Assembly: GCA_022790685.1 (NCBI GenBank)
Contig: JAAVXQ010000135.1
Location: 1-5,182 of the forward strand
Source of the DNA: Clostridia bacterium
Lineage (GTDB): Bacteria > Bacillota > Clostridia > TANB77 > CAG-508
DNA: 5,182 bases
Direction: 5' to 3'
The position numbers were made by a program, and so were the translations under genes. Every line of letters begins with the position of its first letter. Positions within the stretch are counted from its first letter, which is position 1. The notes below the pieces were generated by a model. The model saw nothing but the letters and a program-made list of their open reading frames with translations, was not told where the DNA came from and did not search any database. This document shows, one piece after another, positions 1 through 5,036 of this stretch.

Positions 1-908
1 ACTCTTATTGGATCATATCCGTTTAGATTAGGCACATCCATTTCTATCTGTGCTTTACTTAAAAAGGCTTCTCCTTTATTCTCTCTCATTAGTACACTAA
101 ATTTCAAATTTATCTCATTATTTTCTTCATCTATCATGCTACCAATTTTTTGTTCTTGATTTACATAATCAAAATCATCATTTCCAAAATGATTTGCAAT
201 TTCTGCTGAAACTGTTGCGTACCAGTCTATATTAAAATCTACAGTTTTTTCTATTTTAGTTTCTGTATTATCATCTGCTACATGTATACCTGAAAAAGTT
301 ATGCTATTAACTTTATTATAATTATTAATATCATTTCCTAAAGCTAGCGCTTTTTCATGTTCATAACCATAACTTCCTGATTTTACAGTACCTGTTAATA
401 ATCTTTGTGTTCCTGTATTTAAGTTATTAAATAAGATTTCTTTAACATTATTTCCTATAGCATTTTCTTTTATTTCGTTGTCTTTAGGTATTGCAGTCTC
501 AAAATACATATTATTAGAATTAATTGTTATTTTTCCATCTTTTAAATATCCATTTCCTTGCACCTTTATATCCATGTATAAAATATCTTGTTTACCAATT
601 TGTTTGCAAGTTCCACGTACACCTTCTGCATACCCATCTCCATTTAAATCACGCAAGAAGAAAGCATCAAATTTTACAAAATCTGTGCCTTCTACATTTT
701 CATCGCCTTCTTGAACTATGTCATATGTCATAGTTCTCGCAAGCTCTTGATCAATAAATGAATTCCTTCTATTAACGTTTATTAATATACTTACTAGTAT
801 AACTGTCAATATTAATAAAACTATTCCTATCAGAAACTTCTTTTTATTAGTTATTTTTTGTAAAGAACTACAAAAAGATCTTTTCTTTTTTTCTTCTACT
901 TTTCCCAT
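1..908 (-). CDS. Large membrane-anchored surface protein, N-terminal part (runs off window)
   Basis: The open frame enters at the left edge, so only the first 302 codons are present and the C-terminus is missing. Residues 1-24 are Lys-rich and cytoplasmic in character. Residues about 25-44 (FLIGIVLLILTVILVSILIN) form one membrane helix without a clear signal-peptidase site, so it may be an uncleaved anchor. The rest is hydrophilic, rich in Asn, Asp, Gly and Thr, and looks like extracellular beta-sandwich domains. Residues 87-95 (DLNGDGYAE) form an EF-hand/dockerin-like Dx[DN]xDG loop that may bind calcium. From memory, segments such as FFLRDLNGDGYAE, IPKDNEIKENAIGNN and TVDFNIDWY resemble those in very large surface proteins of gut Clostridia that carry Cna-B/SdrD-B-like domains; this is recollection, not a search result. 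I chose the start at 908 over the ATG at 914 because AAGAGGTG at 917-924 then lies 8 nt upstream instead of 2. A surface or adhesin role is inferred; no enzyme motif is visible. Confidence 0.85.
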   Translation of the reverse strand, partial: MGKVEEKKKRSFCSSLQKITNKKKFLIGIVLLILTVILVSILINVNRRNSFIDQELARTMTYDIVQEGDENVEGTDFVKFDAFFLRDLNGDGYAEGVRGTCKQIGKQDILYMDIKVQGNGYLKDGKITINSNNMYFETAIPKDNEIKENAIGNNVKEILFNNLNTGTQRLLTGTVKSGSYGYEHEKALALGNDINNYNKVNSITFSGIHVADDNTETKIEKTVDFNIDWYATVSAEIANHFGNDDFDYVNQEQKIGSMIDEENNEINLKFSVLMRENKGEAFLSKAQIEMDVPNLNGYDPIR

Positions 909-916
909 ATACATTA

Positions 917-924
917 CACCTCTT
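917..924 (-). promoter_or_regulatory. Ribosome binding site that decides the surface-protein start
   Basis: On the minus strand AAGAGGTG is followed 8 nt later by ATG at 908. A second in-frame ATG at 912-914 is only 2 nt from the same motif, too close for normal initiation. The downstream ATG is therefore the preferred start and the encoded protein begins MGKVEEKKK. Confidence 0.65.
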
Positions 925-946
925 AAAAAACATCTTAATGGTTACT

Positions 947-978
947 ATATCTAAAAGGCTTCCCAAACTTTTAGATAT
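947..978. repeat. 11-bp perfect inverted repeat in the leader of the surface-protein gene
   Basis: ATATCTAAAAG (947-957) and its exact complement CTTTTAGATAT (968-978) flank a 10-nt loop (958-967). On the plus strand the second arm runs into TTTTT (979-983), so it looks like an intrinsic terminator in that direction, yet no plus-strand gene precedes it. On the minus strand it lies in the probable 5' leader, about 40 nt upstream of the start codon, with no U-tract. It could be an operator, a leader hairpin affecting mRNA stability, or a block to antisense transcription. The perfect complementarity is seen directly; the function is inferred. Confidence 0.6.
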
Positions 979-1051
979 TTTTTAATATGCTTTTAACTGA
1001 CATTTTTAAATTAGTTAAAACTTATACTTTAAAACCTAACTTTATAATTTT

Positions 1052-1080
1052 AATATAATATGAAAAATGCAATAATGTAA
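1052..1080 (-). promoter_or_regulatory. Candidate promoter of the surface-protein gene (weak)
   Basis: On the minus strand TTACAT (1075-1080) and TATATT (1052-1057) are separated by 17 nt, a plausible but imperfect sigma-A pair. It would give a leader of roughly 135 nt containing the 947-978 inverted repeat. The region is so AT-rich that a chance match is quite possible. Confidence 0.3.
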
Positions 1081-1243
1081 ATAACAAATATCTTACATTT
1101 TTGGGGCTTTTTTAGAGTTTTGCTAGGGAATAGGCTTACATAGATTTTTTACATTTTTGTATCATCTTACAATATTATGAATTTATAGAAAAATATGGAT
1201 TTAAAATGAATAAAAGTTTATACTTATTTAATAATTTTTAGAC

Positions 1244-1285
1244 AAAAAAATAGGAATCCTTATTTCATGATTCCTATCTTTTTTT
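1244..1285 (-). terminator. Intrinsic terminator of pcrA, symmetric
   Basis: ATAGGAATC (1250-1258) pairs perfectly with GATTCCTAT (1269-1277) across a 10-nt loop. On the minus strand the stem is followed by a run of T (complement of A at 1244-1249), starting just after the pcrA stop codon at 1284-1286. On the plus strand the stem is followed by C and seven T (1279-1285), so the structure could stop transcription in both directions. No plus-strand gene converges here, so its main job is to end pcrA transcripts before the surface-protein promoter. Confidence 0.9.
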
Positions 1286-3584
1286 ATTCTATAATTTCAA
1301 GTCCTGCAAATTTTGCCATCAATCTTTTATGACCTGCTTTTTCAAACTGTATATCAACTTTTAAATCTTCTCCTTCTGCCTCTACTGAATTAATAATTCC
1401 TTCTCCAAACTTTTTATGATATACTTTTACACCTGCTGCATATTTGCTTAAATCAACATCATTTCCTTTTGGCTTATTTAAACTTTGTAAAAAGCTATCT
1501 GCACTTCTAAATTGAAATCCAGAAGAAGTAGATGTTCCTCTACTTGTAGCCGTTTCAATGTCTCTGTATGTTTTAACAGGATTATCATAATAACTACTTT
1601 TTCTATCTTCATAATCCCAATTATTTCTATCATTAAATCTTGATTCATTTTTTTGCTCTAAAGCATCATATCCTTCAAGCATATTGGCTGGAATTTCTTT
1701 TACAAATCTTGATACAGCATTATAACTTGTAGACCCAAATATTGTTCTTTGCTTAGCACATGTTAAGAATAAATTTTCTTTTGCCCTTGTTATTCCAACA
1801 TAACAAAGTCTTCTTTCTTCTTCAATTTCCTTTTCTTCTCCTATTGATTTATAGCCTGGAAAAATTCCTTCTTCCATTCCTACTAAAAATACTGTTGGAA
1901 ATTCAAGTCCTTTTGCACTATGTAATGTCATAAGAGTTACAGACTCCTCTGTCTCTTCCATTCCATCTATATCTGAACTTAAAGTTATACTTTCTAAAAA
2001 TTCTCTTAAAGAATTATCTGCTGATTCTTCTTCAAATTCCATTGCAACTGTTAAAAATTCGTCTAAGTTTTCAATTCTATTTTCTGCTTCTATTGTATTT
2101 TCATCTTCTAATGCTTTGGTGTATCCTGATTTATTTAAAGTTTGTTTTATTAGTTCTGAAATAGAAAGTGTATCTACTTTTGTTTTCAACTCTTCTATTA
2201 CTTGTATAAATTCTCTAGTATTTCCAAATATTCTATTTAAACCATATTTATCAGCTTCTTTAATAATGTCATACATTGAAACACCTTGAGAATTTGAAAT
2301 AGCTTCTATATTATCTAAACTTGTTTTTCCTACACCTCTTTTAGGTTCATTTATTATTCTAGTTAAACTTAAATTATCTGAGGTATTTTGAATAAGTCTT
2401 AAGTATGCAATAATATCTTTTATTTCTTTTCTTTCATAGAATTTTAAACCACCTATAATTTTGTATGGTATATTTTCTCTTCTTAAAATATCTTCTATAC
2501 TACGTGACTGTGTGTTCATTCTATATAAAACTGCAAAATCAGAGTATTTATAATATTCCTCCATTTTTAAGTGATTTATTTGTCTTACAATATAATTTGC
2601 TTCATCATATTCGTCATCTCCCCTATATACTTTAGGAAGATTTCCCTCATCATTACTTGTCCACAATTTTTTTTCATATTTTGTTTCATTATTTTTTATA
2701 ACTTCATTTGCTGCATTTAAAATATTTTGTGTACATCTATAATTTTGTTCTAGCTTTATTATCTTAGTTCCTGGAAAATCTTTTTCAAAATTTAAAATAT
2801 TACTTATATCAGCCCCTCTAAATGAATATATTCCTTGGTCATTATCACCCACAACTGTTATATTTCCATACTTTGCTGCAAGTAGTGTAACTAATGTAAA
2901 TTGCGCTTTATTTGTATCTTGATACTCATCTACAAGTACATATTTAAATTTATCTGAATAATATTCTAATAAGTCTGGATTATCTAATAATATTTTTATT
3001 GTAAAATTTATTATATCATCAAAATCTATGGCATTGTTTTCCTTAAGCCTTTTCTGATATATTCTATAAATATCTGCTATTTTTTCTTTTCTAAAATCTC
3101 CCATCGCCCTTGCACTATATGCATCTGGTTCTAGCATTTCATTTTTTGCATTACTTATCTCAAATAATACTGATCTATCTGTAAAAATTTTATCATCTAA
3201 ATTCTGTGATTTTAATATTTGCTTTACCAATGTTCTTTGATCTGATGTATCAAAAATTACAAATGATGTATCAAATCCTATTCTATCAATTTGTCTTCTA
3301 AGTATTCTTACACAGATTGAGTGAAATGTACCTATCCACATATCTTTTGTAACATCACCTACTAATTTCTCCACTCTTTCTTTCATTTCATTTGCTGCTT
3401 TATTAGTAAATGTAATAGCTAATATATTCCATGGTTTTACATTGTTTTCTTCAATTAAATATGCAATTTTATGTGTTAATACTTTTGTTTTCCCACTTCC
3501 TGCTCCTGCAATTACTAAACATGGTCCTTCAGTATTTGTAACAGCTTCATATTGTTTATCATTTAATTCCTCTAATAGCCCCAT
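1284..3584 (-). CDS. pcrA: ATP-dependent DNA helicase PcrA (UvrD/Rep family, SF1A)
   Basis: PcrA is a 3'-5' DNA helicase acting in the cytoplasm in nucleotide excision repair, removal of RecA from DNA, plasmid rolling-circle replication and resolution of replication-transcription conflicts. All SF1A motifs are present in order: Q motif LNDKQYEAV (7-15), Walker A AGAGSGKT (26-33), motif Ia ITFTNKAANEMKERV (57-71), motif II VLVDEYQDT (216-224), motif III VVGDNDQGIYSFRGAD (244-259), motif IV EQNYRCTQNI (279-288), motif V LMTLHSAKGLEF (551-562) and motif VI RRLCYVGITRAKENL (591-605). A polar linker (about 635-712) leads to the C-terminal Tudor-like domain (about 718-764; GVKVYHKKFGEGII), known in PcrA/UvrD to bind RNA polymerase. 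At 766 residues it is full length, slightly longer than the 720-740 usual in Bacillus. AAAGGAG 6 nt upstream of ATG supports the start. It has its own promoter and terminator, so it is probably transcribed alone, with possible read-through from the phosphatase gene. The main oddity is Asn and Gly in motif III where many homologues have Asp and Ser. Confidence 0.98.
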   Translation of the reverse strand: MGLLEELNDKQYEAVTNTEGPCLVIAGAGSGKTKVLTHKIAYLIEENNVKPWNILAITFTNKAANEMKERVEKLVGDVTKDMWIGTFHSICVRILRRQIDRIGFDTSFVIFDTSDQRTLVKQILKSQNLDDKIFTDRSVLFEISNAKNEMLEPDAYSARAMGDFRKEKIADIYRIYQKRLKENNAIDFDDIINFTIKILLDNPDLLEYYSDKFKYVLVDEYQDTNKAQFTLVTLLAAKYGNITVVGDNDQGIYSFRGADISNILNFEKDFPGTKIIKLEQNYRCTQNILNAANEVIKNNETKYEKKLWTSNDEGNLPKVYRGDDEYDEANYIVRQINHLKMEEYYKYSDFAVLYRMNTQSRSIEDILRRENIPYKIIGGLKFYERKEIKDIIAYLRLIQNTSDNLSLTRIINEPKRGVGKTSLDNIEAISNSQGVSMYDIIKEADKYGLNRIFGNTREFIQVIEELKTKVDTLSISELIKQTLNKSGYTKALEDENTIEAENRIENLDEFLTVAMEFEEESADNSLREFLESITLSSDIDGMEETEESVTLMTLHSAKGLEFPTVFLVGMEEGIFPGYKSIGEEKEIEEERRLCYVGITRAKENLFLTCAKQRTIFGSTSYNAVSRFVKEIPANMLEGYDALEQKNESRFNDRNNWDYEDRKSSYYDNPVKTYRDIETATSRGTSTSSGFQFRSADSFLQSLNKPKGNDVDLSKYAAGVKVYHKKFGEGIINSVEAEGEDLKVDIQFEKAGHKRLMAKFAGLEIIE

Positions 3585-3590
3585 TTTATT

Positions 3591-3597
3591 CTCCTTT
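3591..3597 (-). promoter_or_regulatory. Ribosome binding site of pcrA
   Basis: On the minus strand AAAGGAG lies 6 nt before the ATG at 3584. This fixes the start of the helicase, and no other start is needed. Confidence 0.85.
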
Positions 3598-3620
3598 GTT
3601 TTTACAAAACTTATGTTTGT

Positions 3621-3649
3621 ATTATATATTCTTTATATTACTATGTCAA
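3621..3649 (-). promoter_or_regulatory. Perfect-consensus sigma-A promoter of pcrA
   Basis: On the minus strand TTGACA (3644-3649) and TATAAT (3621-3626) are separated by exactly 17 nt, identical to the housekeeping sigma consensus at all 12 positions. Transcription would start near 3614, giving a leader of about 30 nt that contains the ribosome binding site. The -35 box lies only 8 nt beyond the stop codon of the upstream phosphatase gene, so pcrA can be expressed independently of it. Confidence 0.88.
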
Positions 3650-3657
3650 TTAATTAT

Positions 3658-4113
3658 TTAATTTTCTTTTATTATTTTTTCTACAACCTCAGATATCTCT
3701 TCAGCACAATTTCTAAATGTTTCAATATCATATCCCCATGGGTCTTTTATATCTAAATCTGTTTCATATTTACCAGTTTTAGAATATTCTTTCATAGTAA
3801 ATACTTTATCAGTTAGCTCTGGATACATTAGCATAACTTGATTTTTATGCGATATAGTTGCACATAAAATAACATCCATTTCTTTAATCTTTGATTTTTT
3901 TATATTAACTGCCTTATGTTTTGTTATATCTGTCTCGTAATAATAATCCATTATTCTTATAGCATTATATGGTGGAGTATCTCCATCTTCAGCATATACT
4001 CCACAGGAAAACACATCTATATCTTTTCCTTCTTCTTTTGCTCTTTTCTCTAATAAAACATGAGCCATTGCACTTCTACAAATATTTCCTGTACATATAA
4101 ACATTACTTTCAT
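3658..4113 (-). CDS. Low-molecular-weight protein phosphatase, YwlE-like, with tyrosine-type P-loop
   Basis: This is a cytoplasmic LMW-PTP-fold phosphatase of 151 residues, the usual family length. Counting from the preferred start, the P-loop CTGNICRS gives nucleophile Cys7 and phosphate-binding Arg13, and the general-acid Asp is Asp124 in DPWGYD. The region VFTMKEYSKTG before DPWG closely resembles B. subtilis YwlE (VFTLKEY...DPFG), a protein-arginine phosphatase. Residue 11, however, is Ile. In YwlE this is Thr11, which selects phosphoarginine, and Ile is the residue typical of tyrosine phosphatases, so this protein is predicted to act on phosphotyrosine. An arsenate-reductase role is less likely, since the usual C-terminal redox cysteines are not evident. 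AAAGGA at 4121-4126 is 7 nt from the ATG at 4113 but only 1 nt from an in-frame ATG at 4119, so the shorter start is preferred; it also aligns Cys7 with YwlE. It has its own strong promoter, shares a divergent region with the membrane-protein gene, and is followed by pcrA after 73 nt with no visible terminator. Confidence 0.93.
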   Translation of the reverse strand: MKVMFICTGNICRSAMAHVLLEKRAKEEGKDIDVFSCGVYAEDGDTPPYNAIRIMDYYYETDITKHKAVNIKKSKIKEMDVILCATISHKNQVMLMYPELTDKVFTMKEYSKTGKYETDLDIKDPWGYDIETFRNCAEEISEVVEKIIKEN

Positions 4114-4120
4114 ATTCATT

Positions 4121-4126
4121 TCCTTT
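4121..4126 (-). promoter_or_regulatory. Ribosome binding site that decides the phosphatase start
   Basis: On the minus strand AAAGGA is followed after 1 nt by ATG (4119) and after 7 nt by a second in-frame ATG (4113). Only the second spacing is normal, so the protein most likely starts MKVMFICTGN rather than two residues earlier. Confidence 0.7.
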
Positions 4127-4179
4127 ATAAATTAAATTTGCATTTTTGCTATGTTTTTAGCTTTATATTTACCTTTATC

Positions 4180-4208
4180 ATTATACTTTTACTTAATATC
4201 TTTGTCAA
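4180..4208 (-). promoter_or_regulatory. Perfect-consensus sigma-A promoter of the phosphatase gene
   Basis: On the minus strand TTGACA (4203-4208) and TATAAT (4180-4185) are 17 nt apart, a 12 of 12 match to consensus. Transcription would start near 4173, giving a leader of about 60 nt. The promoter is flanked by the 9-nt inverted pair TTTGCATTT (4137-4145) and AAATGCAAA (4212-4220), which might be regulatory or chance. Confidence 0.88.
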
Positions 4209-4230
4209 TTTAAATGCAAAATACATTTTT

Positions 4231-4252
4231 AAGAAAAAAGTAAATTTTTCTT
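4231..4252. repeat. Small inverted repeat between the divergent promoters
   Basis: AAGAAAAA (4231-4238) and TTTTTCTT (4245-4252) are exact complements around a 6-nt spacer. The right arm overlaps the -35 box of the plus-strand promoter. It may be an operator for the divergent pair, but low complexity makes chance a real possibility. Confidence 0.3.
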
Positions 4253-4279
4253 GAATTATTTTTTATTAAATGATATCAT
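4251..4279 (+). promoter_or_regulatory. Promoter of the four-helix membrane protein gene
   Basis: TTGAAT (4251-4256) and TATCAT (4274-4279) are separated by 17 nt, 4 of 6 and 5 of 6 matches to the sigma-A consensus. A start near 4286 would leave a short leader of about 25 nt containing the ribosome binding site. It diverges from the phosphatase promoter, with 42 nt between the two -35 boxes. Confidence 0.6.
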
Positions 4280-4294
4280 TTTTATGTAATATAC

Positions 4295-4301
4295 AAAGGA
4301 G
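4295..4301 (+). promoter_or_regulatory. Ribosome binding site supporting a TTG start
   Basis: AAAGGAG lies 10 nt before TTG at 4312-4314. No in-frame ATG exists until about residue 62, well inside the second membrane helix, so initiation at TTG is the best explanation. The non-ATG start and slightly long spacing suggest modest translation. Confidence 0.7.
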
Positions 4302-4311
4302 AAAATAAAAA

Positions 4312-4902
4312 TTGGAAAAGAAAGAAATTACATCAAAAACTGCTGTTAGAGCTATATTAACAGGTTTTGTATCATATGGAATAATAATATTAATTATTTT
4401 TAAAGTATTTTCAGGTTTTATCCAAAAAACTGCTTTAAATAATTTTTCTATAGATAAACGTATTGTTTATATTTCTTTAGCTTTACTTTATTCTATGGTA
4501 ATTCTTTTTACTATGCATATGCTTTGCAGATTAAGTACTTATGATGTTCTAAAAAAGTGTTTAATAAAAAAAGAAGATGTTGATATAGTATCAAAAAAAT
4601 TAGGAAAAATATTTATTGTTTTTATAATAGCATCTATTATACTTACATTAGTATATTTATATTTTACTTTAATGTATGAAGCAAAAATACAAAAACAATC
4701 ATTATTGATTGCAGAAATGAATTATAATAAAACTTACTCAGAGGATTTCGTATCAAAATTAAAAAATGAAATGATTTCAGATTTCTATACTTATAGAGCT
4801 AACATTATTGCATACACTTTCATTCTTGAACTTGGATTTTGCATTTCAATAATAGCCATAATCCCATTTCAAAAATTAATGATAGAAAAATATAATAAAT
4901 AA
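4312..4902 (+). CDS. Unrecognised four-helix integral membrane protein
   Basis: I do not recognise this 196-residue protein. It begins at TTG, and the first residues are charged (MEKKEITSK). Four hydrophobic segments are visible at about 13-36, 51-72, 99-121 and 163-186. A basic loop (about 73-98, Lys-rich with several Cys and Asp) joins helices 2 and 3. A longer polar loop (about 122-162) joins helices 3 and 4, and a short basic tail ends the protein. By the positive-inside rule the N-terminus, the 73-98 loop and the C-terminus would be cytoplasmic and the 122-162 loop outside. No catalytic motif, metal site or transporter signature is evident. It has its own promoter and terminator, so it is probably a single-gene transcript, divergent from the phosphatase gene. 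A functional link to the phosphatase is possible but unsupported. Base composition matches its neighbours, so there is no sign of recent transfer. Confidence 0.85.
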   Translation: MEKKEITSKTAVRAILTGFVSYGIIILIIFKVFSGFIQKTALNNFSIDKRIVYISLALLYSMVILFTMHMLCRLSTYDVLKKCLIKKEDVDIVSKKLGKIFIVFIIASIILTLVYLYFTLMYEAKIQKQSLLIAEMNYNKTYSEDFVSKLKNEMISDFYTYRANIIAYTFILELGFCISIIAIIPFQKLMIEKYNK

Positions 4903-4907
4903 AATAT

Positions 4908-4932
4908 GCACTTCTAAAAGAAGTGCGTTTTT
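4908..4932 (+). terminator. Intrinsic terminator of the membrane-protein gene
   Basis: GCACTTCT (4908-4915) pairs exactly with AGAAGTGC (4919-4926) around an AAA loop and is followed by GTTTTT. It starts 6 nt after the stop codon, a classic rho-independent terminator ending the single-gene transcript. Confidence 0.92.
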
Positions 4933-4951
4933 ATATATTTACATTCCTCCC

Positions 4952-4998
4952 AAAATATCTTATATGTTTCTAATATTAGTATACATATAAGATATTTT
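4952..4998 (+). repeat. 16-bp perfect inverted repeat ahead of the ZIP gene, terminator-like
   Basis: AAAATATCTTATATGT (4952-4967) and ACATATAAGATATTTT (4983-4998) are exact complements across a 15-nt loop, which itself contains the palindrome CTAATATTAG (4970-4979). The right arm ends in a run of seven T (4995-5001), so on the plus strand it resembles a second terminator or an attenuator. It sits between the strong terminator at 4908 and the ribosome binding site of the ZIP gene at 5016. Alternatives are a dimeric regulator's operator or a remnant of a small mobile repeat. It is almost GC-free, so hairpin stability is modest despite its length. Confidence 0.65.
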
Positions 4999-5015
4999 TT
5001 TGAATATATATCATT

Positions 5016-5022
5016 AAAGGAG
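5016..5022 (+). promoter_or_regulatory. Ribosome binding site of the ZIP gene, with unusually long spacing
   Basis: AAAGGAG is the only good site before the ZIP gene but lies 14 nt from the ATG at 5037, longer than the usual 5-10. An in-frame TGA at 5025-5027 and the lack of ATG, GTG or TTG codons in frame between them exclude a closer start. Translation may therefore be inefficient. Confidence 0.6.
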
Positions 5023-5036
5023 TTTGATTAAAATTT

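Larger units (their letters stand above)
909..1283. other. Non-coding interval between the surface-protein gene and pcrA
   Basis: This 375-nt stretch has no ORF with a ribosome binding site. It holds, from left to right, the ribosome binding site and inverted repeat ahead of the surface-protein gene, a weak promoter candidate, a pair of 11-nt direct repeats TTACATTTTTG (1093-1103 and 1149-1159) with a third partial copy CTTACAT at 1135-1141, and the pcrA terminator. I checked several tiny ORFs and none has supporting signals. I did not recognise a riboswitch or small RNA consensus in it. Confidence 0.6.

Noticed and set aside
478..733. Two plus-strand open frames opposite the surface-protein gene
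   Set aside because: They lack ribosome binding sites and lie antisense to a well-supported coding frame, so they are shadows.
1206..1241. Tiny plus-strand ORF (ATG to TAG, 11 codons) directly before the symmetric terminator
   Set aside because: It has no ribosome binding site or promoter, and its length is well within chance.
909..1243. Possible riboswitch (for example c-di-GMP type) in the surface-protein leader
   Set aside because: I could not match the conserved core or pairing pattern of any riboswitch I know; only a simple hairpin is visible.
2801..2855. Asn and Gly substitutions in PcrA motif III as a sign of inactivation
   Set aside because: The catalytic Gln and Arg of the motif are kept and all other motifs are intact, so this looks like normal family variation.
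3442..3756. Plus-strand open frame spanning the pcrA start and the end of the phosphatase gene
   Set aside because: It is antisense to two clear genes and their promoter, with low-complexity Phe/Tyr/Ile-rich content typical of shadow frames.
4060..4254. Plus-strand 64-codon frame across the phosphatase start and promoter region
   Set aside because: There is no ribosome binding site, and it covers a perfect minus-strand promoter; it is a product of AT-rich sequence.
4943..4952. GGGAGGAATG on the minus strand resembling a ribosome binding site and start
   Set aside because: The ATG is followed immediately by TAA, and the spacing is too short.
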